This document shows positions 44,021 to 55,280 of a DNA stretch of 64,000 bases, in pieces. The notes under the pieces were generated by a model that did not search any database, had not been told where the DNA came from, and was given only the letters and a program-made list of their open reading frames with translations. The position numbers and the translations under genes are program-made. Position 1 is the first letter of the stretch. Every line of letters starts with the position of its first letter. Where the stretch lies: positions 785,826 to 849,825 of the forward strand of contig QPFY01000016.1 in assembly GCA_003665825.1 (NCBI GenBank). Reading direction: 5' to 3'. The DNA comes from Microbotryum silenes-acaulis. Its lineage: Eukaryota > Basidiomycota > Microbotryomycetes > Microbotryales > Microbotryaceae.

Positions 44021-47000
44021 CTAAAGTTCATCCTTCTCGTTCGACGAGTTAGTCGCCTCCTCGAAGCAAACGGCGGGTGTGTTGATCTTGAACAGATACA
44101 AGCACTTGTCCGGTTCGGTCACCGACACGAGCTCGTTCTTCGTCCCACAGGTCAACAAAACCCTCGACGATCGCACGGGTCCATTCCAGCATCGCGCTCC
44201 TTCGCTGTAGCTCTGTTCGAGGTAGTACTCGTCCGTTCCGACGGTCGCGGTCGGGGACCAGCCGGAGAAGGTGCCAAGTGACGTCGGCACACCGTGTTGA
44301 ATCTGTTCAGCCTTGTCCAAGAAGCAGACCTTGTACTCGAACCTGTGATTTTATAGGACAAGTACAATGAGTGATCTAGTGACACTGTGATCAAATGCTT
44401 GAAGCATAACTCGCCCTCCGTGATCTTTCTCAAGACATGTTTCGGCCAGCTTTTTCCATTCCCAATCGCGTCCGTAGTCGCGGTTGAGGTCACCCTGCGC
44501 CGACGAGATGCGCTCTTCAAGTCGACCCTTCTCATCTACCAAAGCGCTGACAGCCGCGCGTGCAGACGTCAATTCTACCAAGATATGCATGTACTGTCAA
44601 TAACGGTACGTAGGAAGGGAAGCAGCTCCGTCCGAATGTACTCACCAGCCGTTTCGGCACCCTCCGTCGACGCGGAAGGGTAGATGATGCCCGTGCTGAC
44701 GAGCACATCCATCAAGCTCTTCTTGAAGGCATCGTAGCGCGGCTTGAACTTGTCGGGGATGTACTCGCCGATGTTGAAGACTGCGCCAAACACGAGATAA
44801 CGTAAGCATGTAGGAGCTTGCACCCACACGTACACGCTTGCCCATATTCCAAAACTTACTCGTCGAGGAAGAGCTCGGAATAACCCGCTCGCCAACGCGA
44901 GTCGACAAGCTATCGATGAGGTTGAGCGGGTCCTCGTTGCGCAGCGCATTAAGTTGGTCATCGGTCAAGTCGACTATGTTGTTGGCGACGGGGACCTGGA
45001 GGATCTCGCCTTCGATTTGGTAGGGTTTGCCATCTTCGTCGAGGAGGTTGTTCGTCGTTTGCCATTCCTTGAACGCTCGAGTGGCGCCGAGGACGGCCAT
45101 GTCTTGGTAGTTGGGATTGAAGTCGCGCTGCACACAAGTAAGCACGAACGGAATAAGAGTCAGCCAATGTTCTGTACTTCCCACGAAGTCCGCACGATGA
45201 ACTCACCGAAAGATCCGCCAACACTCCACTCAGTTCGACGATATGCCCTTCGAGGTTCTGACGATGTTTCTGCAGAGCCTCGATCGCATGCTGCATCTTG
45301 ACGATCTTCTTATACAACAAGCTCTCCTTCTTGCGCTGAATATCCCCCGCCGCCTCATTCTCCAATCTCTCCAAAGTGGCCTGCGACGACTGTTGCTTGA
45401 CCGTCAATCGTTCGAGTTCTTTTTGGCCCTTTTCGATCTCATCCTGTAGCCTCGCTTTTTCCTTGACGCCGAATTTGATGTAATCCCGACGAATCGCAGC
45501 GCCAACACGATGCTTCCTCTTCTTTTCCGCCATGATCCTCGCGTTCTCCCTTGCGAGCTCAGCACAAAAGTTACCGCACTTGGCTTTGCCGTCCGTTTCG
45601 TCCGAACCGTCACAGCATTCAGGATCGCAGATCCCGTCGTTGACGCGCGAACGAAGGATACAGTTGGGTGTGAAACCTTGGTTCTGGCAGTAGAACTGAC
45701 CGGGGGCGCATTCGGGAGATTGCAAGCGAGCTTCATGGTCGATGGCAGGAACGGTCGGGCATGCGTTGCCTCCAAAGTTGAGGGTGATGTCCCAGTCTTG
45801 CACGACGAGCACTCCGGCATCTTTAATGACGAGTTCGGCCGAACGTCTTCCACCGCGTCGACGAGCACTCGAGGCGGCCAGGCCGTCTATCCAGTCGAAT
45901 TCGAGGCCTTGTTGCGTACCCGCGAGTCGGACACAGGTAGGTTTGCTCGCGAGACCGAGGACGTGGATCTCTCGAACGACGACATCCTCGATCTTCTTGG
46001 CCCAGGCGTTGGAGGTCGCATCGTACTTTTGCAAGCCGACGGCCGACGGGTCGACGAGTGAGCGCGAAGAGAGGACGAGGGACTTGCTGTCCGGCGACGC
46101 AGGGGCGAGCTGGAAACCTCGGTGGACAAAGTCGCCTTTTTCGTGGTCGAAGGACTCGCCATCGTCTAGGTAGAGCGAACCCTCGGCCTTGGTGCCGGTC
46201 AAGTCGACGGCAACGACGAGGGTGATGGGGTCCTTCCACATCAAGATCGACGAGCGACGAACAAGATCGCGGCGAGGGAAGATGGAACCACCACGGTGGA
46301 AGAGAGGGGTCGAATCGAGCGGCGCGGCGACCTTGATCGTCGTTCCACCCGACGCGACACCGAAATAAAGATCGTGGTTGAAGTAGTGGTAGTAAGGCTG
46401 ATCGTCGGAGATGTAGACTTCGGCTTGCGTCACCCCCTCGTGGACGACGGGTTTGGCCAACAATCCGGTCGAACCGAGGTAGAACTGATCCTCCATGTCG
46501 AAACCCTTGGGATCGTTGGGGAAGACGACGTACTGTGGCCGCAAAATGGGGATACCCGTGCGACTCGCTTCGTAAAAGGCCGTGTACATCGCCGGTAAGA
46601 TCTTGTACCTCAGGCGAATCGATTCGCGCATCATCGAGCGGTAAGGCTCGGCAAAGAGGTAAGGTTCGCGACGCTTGGTGTCGAGATGACCGTGGGCGCG
46701 GAAGAAGGGTGAGAGGGCGCCGACTTGGTACCAACGCGTCATCATCTCTTCGGAGGGGTCACCAAAGAAACCTCCCGTGTCCGAGCCGGCGAAGGTCATG
46801 CCCGCGATACCGTTCGTCAGCAGCATCGGCAGCGTTGATTGAAGATGTGACCAACGGCCGAGGTTGTCACCGGTCCACATGGCGCCGAAGCGTTGAGAAC
46901 CCGCGAAGAAGGCGCGCGTGAGCACGAAGGGGCGCCTGGGCACGGGTTCACGCTCGACCAAACCCCGGGCGGTGATGTTTTGCTGCGGGTGCAAGGAGTC

Positions 47001-49178
47001 TCGGCAGTCAGTGATCGCTCGATCGCCCCGATCAGCTGCGACGACTCCGGGAACGTACGTAGAGCATGCCGTTGATGTTGTGCACATCGCGGTGTTCCCA
47101 TCCTCCGTAGTGGATCGCATCCTTATGCATCGTAATCTCGGGTCCGTCGAAGACCGAAGGCTAAGGTAGGCGGGCATTGAGAACAAATTAGTTGCCTACT
47201 CCAGACGCTCACTCGCCGACGACCGCGAGACCCACCTCGTTCATATCGTTCCAAATGTACAAATTCTTGGTCGAGCCGACGAACTTGTCGAACCTGAACA
47301 ACGAAACCCACCAGTCCCAACTCTTGGGGTGGAAGAAATCGACCCAAGCCGAGTCGCCGGTCCAGCACCATCCGCGGAACTCGTTGCCGTCGCGGTCCTT
47401 GCACAGCACGTCAAGATCTTGCGCTTCTTTGTAGACGTGGAGCGACGAGGTGCGCTTGATGTGCGGGTCGACGATCGCGACGAGCTGGAGATACTCAGAT
47501 ACTCAAGATATCAATGATCCAAGTCACCGCGAGTCCGCTTTGTTAATGGTCATGCTTACCTGACGCCCTCGATCGACCAACTTCTGCTGCATCTTTTCAG
47601 GTGTGGGGAAGTAGTCTTTGTTCCAAATAAAGTACTTATGCTCCTCGGCGTATTCGATATCGAGCCACATGACGTCCATGGGGATGTCGAACTCGTCGAA
47701 CTTGGTCTGCACCTCCTGCACGTCCTCTTCGTTGACATAATTCCATCGACATTGGTGGTAGGCGGTAGCGAAGTATTGCGGCATGGGGATCTTGCCCGTC
47801 AAGGTCGTGTATTGGTCAAAGATGTCGAGCGACGAAGGCCCCAAGAAGACGAAAAGGTCCAAGATGCCCGATTCGGCGATCCAATGCGTCGACGTTGTGA
47901 CCGGAGAAGGACCCGCATCCGTCGACGCGCCGTCCCTGGACCTCTTCTTGAAGGCCGAGGTGATAAGCTTGGGGGTCGAGCTCTTGGTGATGTCGATCCA
48001 CATCTCGGATCCGATGGCGGCAAAGACGGCGACGGTCGATCCGGCGCGGTGGGCCTTCATGAAGGGGATCGAGCCGTAGATGGCCATCTCCGAGTCTGCG
48101 TCGTATTCAAAGACGTCGAGGTTGTAGAGGCGGTAAGGGTCGGTGTAAGCGTTCGTGCCACCCCTGTGTTGGGTTGTTCGGTTAGTTTGGGGGCTGCTCT
48201 CTTTGAGCTTGTTGCAGATGCGCTGACGTACCTGGTCTGCTTGAGACTCAGCGTCGAGGCATGTTGGGGAATACCATAGACGTGTTCGTAACCAAGGAAG
48301 TTGATGTCGAGACTGAGCGATTCGGGGCCTGTTTCCGTGCGCGGGCAAGCTAAGTTTTAGCCGAGTGCAAATCTAACGCGTGAGGACGCGCACTCACCCT
48401 TGGGCTTGGAGTCTTGTTTGCCATTGAAATTCTCCTCCCACATGCCGTCGTCGCTGGTGGGTAAAAAGCCCGGGTAGGCCTTTTCGGGTACGATGACGGT
48501 CTGTTCGGTCGGATGGTCCGGGTCCTGAATGACGACCTCGCCCTGGTCCTGGCCGGCGATGGGTTTGACGCGAAAGTGTTCCATGTTGAACAAGCCCCTC
48601 TCGTTGAGGACGATGTGGGGCTGTCCATCGCGGAGGAAGGTGATGAGCAATGGGTCGTGTTGGACCTGGACCTGTTGGCCGTGCTGGGGCGGACCGTACG
48701 AGATGGTCGATTGCTTGGCATCGATCTCGACCGAATAATGAGCGTCGTCGAGATCAAGAACAGGTTCTTGCACCAAGGCCCAAGAAGCGGTCTCGTTGTA
48801 CCTCTGCCTCAATCCATCGACCTCGTCGACGATCACGCGCGCCAAGCCATCGTTCTGGAAGCGGATCTCGAGCCGGAAGCTGATTGAAGGGAACAGCGCG
48901 TTCTTGACCGACGCGATGTAGCGCCCTGCCTCGAAGCGGGGCGGGCTAGCGATCGAGTAGGGCGATTTCCAAGTAGAGGAAGCGTCGATCGCTCGGTCGG
49001 CGAGTTGTCGGTTGCGATTGCAGAAGCCAGATTGCTCGCACGTCTTGAAGTCCTGCTTCTTGACCGCGATGACGACGTCCACGCTGGCGATCGCGGCCCA
49101 CACGAGCAGCAGTACAGAGAGGCGACGGGACCAGGTGGAAGACGGCTTTTTCTTGGCCGCGGGTCGCGTTCGTGCCAT
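44021..49178 (-). CDS. Glucosidase II alpha and beta subunits fused in one polypeptide
   Basis: Ten exons (48398-49178, 48232-48328, 47560-48163, 47236-47484, 47059-47160, 45207-46982, 44860-45127, 44646-44780, 44415-44574, 44021-44342) give 1,497 residues. A signal peptide or anchor ([19 protein letters not shown]) leads. Residues about 40-1014 are a full GH31 alpha subunit: [15 protein letters not shown], nucleophile motif [31 protein letters not shown], ending [11 protein letters not shown]. The same frame runs on, within exon 6, into the beta subunit: one LDLa ([18 protein letters not shown]), a long coiled coil, and an MRH lectin domain ([38 protein letters not shown]), ending EKDEL for ER retention. 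The usual first LDLa repeat and beta signal peptide are missing. It trims glucose from N-glycans in the ER. The last intron may use a GC donor (44414) or a GT donor three bases on. Confidence 0.88.
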
Positions 49179-49606
49179 GGTCGTCGGGGGTGGGGCAGAG
49201 TAGAGCCTCCTGGGTTCGATGTAGCGCCCGCGAGTGGGTGAAACGTGGGAAGTCGCGCAGAGCCAAGCCAGTCAGTGCCGCTTGCCGGCCACGTCGACAG
49301 ACGTCGACCGCACCTGGCCCAGCGGAGCACTGCGGAGCATTATCGATCCGCACCGGGAGCCGCCAAGGGGCACACCGTATTGCAGAGAATTACATGTGAT
49401 CACATGAGGGTGTAGAAAATACCAAGGACTGCACCGACTCGGCCTGGGGAACTTGATCATCATTTCCCTTTATTTCGGGGGGCCAACTCCTCCACAGTTC
49501 CTCCGCTCGCAGTCCCCGTGCTCGTCCCGTCCTCGCGGTGCTCGAGTCTTTGCCCTCTCTTCGCCTCAATCGACACCCACCCTGACCCTCCCCCCAGACA
49601 CAGCCA
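49179..49606. promoter_or_regulatory. Divergent promoter between glucosidase II and HIS2
   Basis: About 430 bp between two divergent start codons. No coding exon or specific factor site could be supported. Confidence 0.45.
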
Positions 49607-50744
49607 ATGACGATTTCGCACCACTCCCACTCGGGCCAGTTCTGCCTCCACGCCAATGGGACGCTCGAACAAGTCGTCCAGACCGCGATCGCGAAAGGAT
49701 TCACCACTTTTGGCTTGACCGAACATGTGCCCAGGTCAAGAGTGCAGGATTTGTATCCCGAGGAGGTGAGTGATGGCAGGTCATCGGTGTACTCGACCTA
49801 CACCGAGCTGGACGCTGACTCTCTCTCTCTCGCCCATACCTCCGCCCCCACCCGGACGACCCCCACTTTTTTTTTGCAAAAAGGCCGACCTGACCCCCGA
49901 GGACCTCACCACCACGTTCGCCTCCTACCTCGCCGAAGCCCTACGACTCCAGATTCACTATTCCTCCCAAATCACCCTCCTCATAGGCCTCGAAACCGAA
50001 TCCATACACCCTCTCACCCTAGATGAACTCGAATCTCTCCTTTCGGACCCGTCAAGTCCGATCCAATACCTCGTCGGTTCGATCCACCACATTTCCGAGA
50101 CACCCATCGATTTCGATCAACGAACGTACCATACCCTCCTCTCCTCCCTCCCCGCTCCCACAAGCGAGACTCGACTCACCCTCCTGTTCTCCTCCTACTT
50201 TGACGCGCAATACGACCTCCTCGTGCGGTTCAAACCCGAAGTGATAGGCCATTTCGATCTGTGTCGGTTGTATGACCCCGATCAACAGTTTAAAAAGTAT
50301 CCCCAAGTTTGGGCCAAGGTTGAGAGGAATGTCAAACAGGCGATTGGGTACGGCGCCTTGTTTGAAATCAACGCTTCGGCTTTTCGGAAGGGGTGGAAGA
50401 CGCCTTATCCGGGCCGGGATGTCTTTGAGGTAAGTGAGGGCGAACCGCCCACAAGAAACAACAGAACGGACTACCTGACCCGAACAAACCCACCTCTACA
50501 GCTGATCCAATCCCTCGGCGGTCGCTTCACCCTCTCGGACGACTCGCACGGTCCTCAAGCCGTAGGACTACACTACGACCAAACTTATTCCTATCTCGTC
50601 GAAATGGGTCTTCAAGAACTATGGTACCTTGCACCTGCACCGGTAGGATCGGCCGATTCAAACGTCTCGAGAGATGTGGTGGCTAGGAAGATTGAAGGGA
50701 GACCTTGGGAAAAGGAGTGGAGGGATCTGTTGCAGCGATCATAG
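49607..50744 (+). CDS. HIS2: Histidinol-phosphatase (PHP family)
   Basis: This enzyme removes phosphate from L-histidinol phosphate, the penultimate step of histidine synthesis. Three exons (49607-49765, 49884-50429, 50502-50744) give 315 residues, the usual size. PHP-domain metal motifs are visible: HHSHSGQFCLHA at residue 5, GLTEHVPR, LLIGLETESI, VGSIHHI, VIGHFDLCRLYDP, LFEINASAF and FTLSDDSHGPQAVGLHY. The start matches the family N-terminus at the metal-binding HSHSG. The acceptor of intron 1 follows a T9 and A5 run, so length variation could occur there. It is convergent with the ATG22-like gene, with only 95 bp between stops. Confidence 0.92.
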
Positions 50745-50839
50745 CCCTCTTGGTGTTAGACGAACTCGGAAGTAGGAAAAAGGTCCATGTTGTAATAATC
50801 AATCTATACCTCACTCCGAACAACATCTACCTCTCCCGC

Positions 50840-53165
50840 TTAGTCCCACTCGCCCACCCCTTCTCCAACCCCCTCCAATTCCTCCCTCTCAAAACCCTCC
50901 GCATCCCCTCTCCCACTCTCCATATCCACCGCTCTCAAAACGGGCAAACTCCCGACCAACATGACCAAAATCAACACGAACCCGTACCTGATTTGACCCG
51001 TCGCGTTCGTGATGATGGCGACCAACATCGGTCCGAGGAAGGAGGAGGATTTGTCCGTGATGCTGAGGAGACCAAAGAATTGCGCGGAGCGCGAAGGGGG
51101 AATGATTTCGGAGAAACAGGTGCGGATGAAGGCTTGGAGGGAGCCGTAGAGGGCTTTTTTGTTTTTGTTTTGATGAGTCGGGAAAAATGAAAAGGCGGTT
51201 GCGTCAGTCAATCGAAAAGAACACTTCAAAGTAGAACCCTGCATCTTCACCGACCCACCTCCAAAGACGAACGCGAGCGGGTAAATCTGCCAGGAAGTTC
51301 GGAGCGCGACGATCCCCCAGAAAGGAATCACACACATCCCCATCGCCAACGCCATCAACGTCCTCAAATTCGACCAACCCCAACGTCTTTGAACCTTGGG
51401 CACTGTAATCGCCCCCACGATCCCCGCAGCGGGCGAAATGACAGCGATCGCGATCAAGGCAGCAGTGGGGAGGCCCAACGTCGTTTTGGCGAACAGCATC
51501 GCCGTCGAAGTGATCGTCGACCCGGCATCGCTGAGGAAGAAGCAGGCGGCTAGGAAGGTAAAGGTCGCGGGGAGTCGACGCCATTCGCGGAGCATGCGAT
51601 CGAGCGCTCGCCAACCTTCTGCGACGCGCGTGCGGATGGGGATATTGGGTGGGGGGTGTTCGGAGAGCGTGTAGTCTTTCGGAGGACGGAGCCAGATCGC
51701 CGCCGCTACATGAGGCATCCACAAGGAGTTTGAGTGCGATCAGTAAAATTGATTCGACTCGACTCTTGTGATATGGACTCACGTATGGTACCACCACCCC
51801 ACACGGCGCCCGCACCAGCGATCGCCATCCTCATCCCCCACGACGATCCACCCCCTATCCCAATCGGGACCAACGCCAACACGAGCGCAAGGATCCCACT
51901 CGTATACCCGACTGCGATCCCTTTGGACGAAATCGCGGCCGTAGCGAGCGCCTTGGCTTGAATGTATTCGTCCCTTGCGCGAACAAAGGCCTGCGAGGCC
52001 GACAAGAGGACTTCGCCGGGGACTTTGGAAGAGGATCGATTCGCTGAACGAGGACCACCGGGTGTCGAAGGTGGTCGCAGAGAGGCGAGATGCCGTCGCG
52101 CCGAGTCGAGGGTGTTGTGAAGCTCGAGGACGTGGGATGATGACCTTCCGAGATCAGGAACTGTGAATATTGCCGCGCACTTTCTATGATCTCGCTCTCA
52201 CTCTTCTGAGCCTCATGAAACTGCGAGACCACTCACGATAGGAATTGAGGCAGACCGATCCAGCGCCGAACGCGACGTTGGCCCCGATTGCAAGGAGGAT
52301 GCACAGTAGCCACACGGGTGATTGCGCAGGTACGACCAAAAAACCCATGGTGCAGATCGTGCCGATCGTCACGAACGCGACGAGCAGCCGATGCCTTGCC
52401 CTCGCTGTGCCCAGTCCCCAAAAAGTCAGCTCGGCGTCTCATCACTCGTTGCCTTACGAAAATGCTTCATCTACCGATACGCACGTTCATCAGCCCAATT
52501 GCCCATGGAGATGACCGTCAGCGCTTGAACTGCCACACTAGCCGAGTAAGTATAGAGCGAGAACGAAGCGGTGTCGAGGTAGTGCCCCAAGAGGCGAACG
52601 GCGCAACGAGTCGAATCGGTCGTTCCACCGCCGTCAGAGGGGACTTCGGACGAAGGGGGACAGGGTAGGAGGTACGAAGGGCCGAGACGACCATTTTCTC
52701 GAGCATAGGTTTCTAGTATGACGGGTAAGAAGAGACCGCCTAATCGGGGCCAGCGATTCCGGTAATGAGGTCAGTCCGTCGAGCTCGGTCGAGATGGTGC
52801 GAAACAAGTGGGGGTGAGCCGGTGAGCCCCAGACGTCAGACACCAAGCTGCCAGCTGCCAGCAGTGGACTCGGGCGACGAACCTGCGACGGTGACATACA
52901 CCTCACTCGCGATCGAGTAGGCATAGAAACCCTTGAGCAACCTCTTTCGATGACTGCTGTTCTTCTTGTTGCCGTACACGCCGTTTGACGATCCATCGCT
53001 TGTGGAACGAGGCTCGCCCAGTTCGGCGTGAGGGTGTGGGGTCGTAACGCTGCCGTCCAAGAGGGACCAGGCCTCGTCACCATCGGCGGGCGGCAGCTCG
53101 GGCACACCCACGATGTCGGCCCGTTGGATCGGCGTCAAGTGGGGTGAGACTTTAGACGAGGTCAT
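50840..53165 (-). CDS. ATG22: ATG22-like vacuolar amino acid exporter (MFS)
   Basis: ATG22 exports amino acids from the vacuole after autophagic breakdown. The minus-strand blocks give GFYAYSIASEVYVTVAG (helix 1), FSLYTYSASVAVQAL, VTIGTICTMGFLVVPAQSP, LLAIGANVAFGAGSVCLNSY, SKGIAVGYTSGILALVLALV, TFTFLAACFFLSDAGSTIT, GAITVPKVQRRWGWS and the late signature QAFIRTCFSEIIPPSRSAQF with FFGLLSITDKSSSFLGP, characteristic of ATG22. Several introns separate them, the last around 51190-51240. ATG 53165 (MTSSKVSPHL) was chosen; an in-frame ATG at 53453 would add 96 residues. The first 80 residues are hydrophilic and cytosolic. Confidence 0.82.
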
Positions 53166-53542
53166 GCCTGGTGCATCGGGGGCACTTCGAGGTGCGACAA
53201 AGTGCAGCGACGCCACGTCGAGAGCCGAACCCGTGGCGAACGTGCGTGGGCTTGGGAATCTGGGAGTGCCAGGGCTTTGAAGATTCAGATACTCTGCAGA
53301 GGGCGAGCTTCGATGACCAAATATTCTGGCCCATTTTCTGCGAAGTGATCTGGCTCCATGATCATTCCAATTCACCACATTACAAAAATGAGGATAAGAA
53401 ACATCAGCTGCTCGGCGCGAGGGCCTCGGGCCGCGGACTGAGCCTTTTGCCAAAAGTGCTCTCGCTCGGAATCACCCGAATATACCTAAACCATCTTCGC
53501 TGATAATGTCTACAACACGTATTATGAACCTTTATACGACAA

Positions 53543-54991
53543 TTAAAGCCCCAAATCCAACGCCTCGATGGTTTTCGAGACCTGTAAATCCTCATCATCG
53601 TCATCTTCTTCCTCGTCTTCTTCATCCTCATCAAAGTCGTCCCCTTCTTCTCCACGTCCCTCTTCTTGCTCGACTGGGAACACACTCTTTTCTCCTTCGG
53701 CCTTCTCCAATCCACCCACTATCGAACCATTCCCCAAGGCCTCCCTCTGTCTGCCGCCCGTGCCAGTGCCTTCGCCGGTCTCCCCACTGCGACTCTTCGA
53801 TCCATGAACGGCTCTTTCTTCCCCAACTCCACCAGCAACGACATACCTACTCTTCCCTGCCCCTTCCCCGCCCCCCACGCCAGATCCAATCCCAATCCCT
53901 ATCCCAATTCCGGCCCCACCCCCACCCCCACCGTTCAACTCCTTCCCCGTCCGTCCCTTCTCGAAAACTTTCTTCCCTTCCCCTCCTTCCTCCGCCCCAT
54001 GTCCGTGCGCAGCTGCTGCAGTCGGATCATGTTCGACGATGACCTTCATACTCGCATGCACGCCCTTTTTTCCCGGAAAGCCATGGGGCCATAACCAAGG
54101 CACACGGGACGAAGGTTTGGGGACAAAGATACCGTCGGGTAGGGTGGAGGAGGAGGGGAGGGGTTTGGTAGGGGTTGGGTTGCAGGATGAGGAAGGAGGC
54201 ACGGTCGACGAAGCGGTGTTGTTGGAGGTGTGGGTGGTCGGGGGTAAGAGCCGACGTAGGAAGGCGAGATGTTCGGGTTCGGGCGGGGGTTGTCGCAGGT
54301 ATCTGTGGTCCAGAGCGAGTGATTAGCGACTGGGAAGGCAAGGTTTGACTTTTGCCGTGCACACGAACCTGGACATTTCTTCGGACCAAGCGCCCTCGGA
54401 CCATCCTTGTAACTTTCTCAGCGCCGCACCCATCATGGCCACCACGTCCGATCCGTCCAAATCATGAATATAAATAGGGTATCCAGTCCGATTGATCAAG
54501 AGCTGTGTTCGTGCGACGATCAGGATCAGCCGAGGGGGGGGAAAGGAAAAAAGCTCGGGGGTGGTAGAATGACGACCGGGACTGACCTCGAGTACAAGTT
54601 TGACCGTCGCAGCCGTAACAGGGATCGCACCATCCTTGGCTTTACCCACTTTGACATGCACCAAGTTGACCCCCCTTTGTCGAGCCCAGGTCGTCAAAGA
54701 CGGGCTTCCTTTGCCCGGTCCTGGCTCGGTCGGCTTCGTCGCGGCCCCACTCGGTCCTACCAGCTCGCCATTCTCTTCGTAGGTCGAGATGGGTTTCGGC
54801 GTGAGGGAGATGATGGTGCGGAGGTGGAGCGTATCGAGGAAAGGGAGGTTGTGCCATCGGGGTAGTGAACCTCTGTAGAGGGGAAAGGAGGACGAGTTGG
54901 TCGAGGAGGAGGGGGAGGAAGAGGGGGAGGAAGAGCTCGCGGCTGTAGGCTCGGAGGAGGTTACATGCTGTGGTAGGGCTGAAGAGGCCAA
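53543..54991 (-). CDS. OCA/SIW14-family tyrosine phosphatase-like protein, catalytic site lost
   Basis: Three exons (54587-54991, 54369-54502, 53543-54302) give 432 residues. The family fold is clear: SFPLYRGSLPRWHNLPFL, LRTIISLTPKPI, GVNLVHVKVGKAKDGA and the helix ALRKLQGWSEGAWSEEMSRY. At the active-site loop, where dual-specificity phosphatases have HCxxGxxRT, this protein has IHDLDGSDVVAM: Cys is Asp and Arg is missing. It is therefore predicted to bind but not to hydrolyse phosphate, as in yeast Oca4/Oca6-type members. These proteins are linked to inositol pyrophosphate signalling in yeast. The C-terminal half is long, Gly- and Asp/Glu-rich and absent from yeast relatives. Confidence 0.72.
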
Positions 54992-55280
54992 GTGCCCGAA
55001 CCGGAAGGGTGGGATCAGCGATCGGTCCTCCAGCTTGGCTGTTGTTGGCTCGGTGAGGGAGGTGCAGCCGCGGACCGAGAGAGCGGGAGAGAGCGGGAGA
55101 GAGCGGGGAGGTGCGGCATTAGCTTTGACTCGAAAGCGTGATTACAAATTGGGGTAAAGGCTCGTGGTCAAATCCACGCGCGCTCCGTCGCGTCGAGCTG
55201 AGGATCGAGGATCCAGCTCGAGAGGATCCAGCTCGACTCGACTGTTTCACACGCGTTCATCCAACCTCGGACGAGCCGTC

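Noticed and set aside
45600..45900. Separate gene start for a glucosidase II beta subunit
   Set aside because: No ATG, signal peptide, first LDLa repeat or promoter-like gap lies here; the frame is continuous with the GH31 part.
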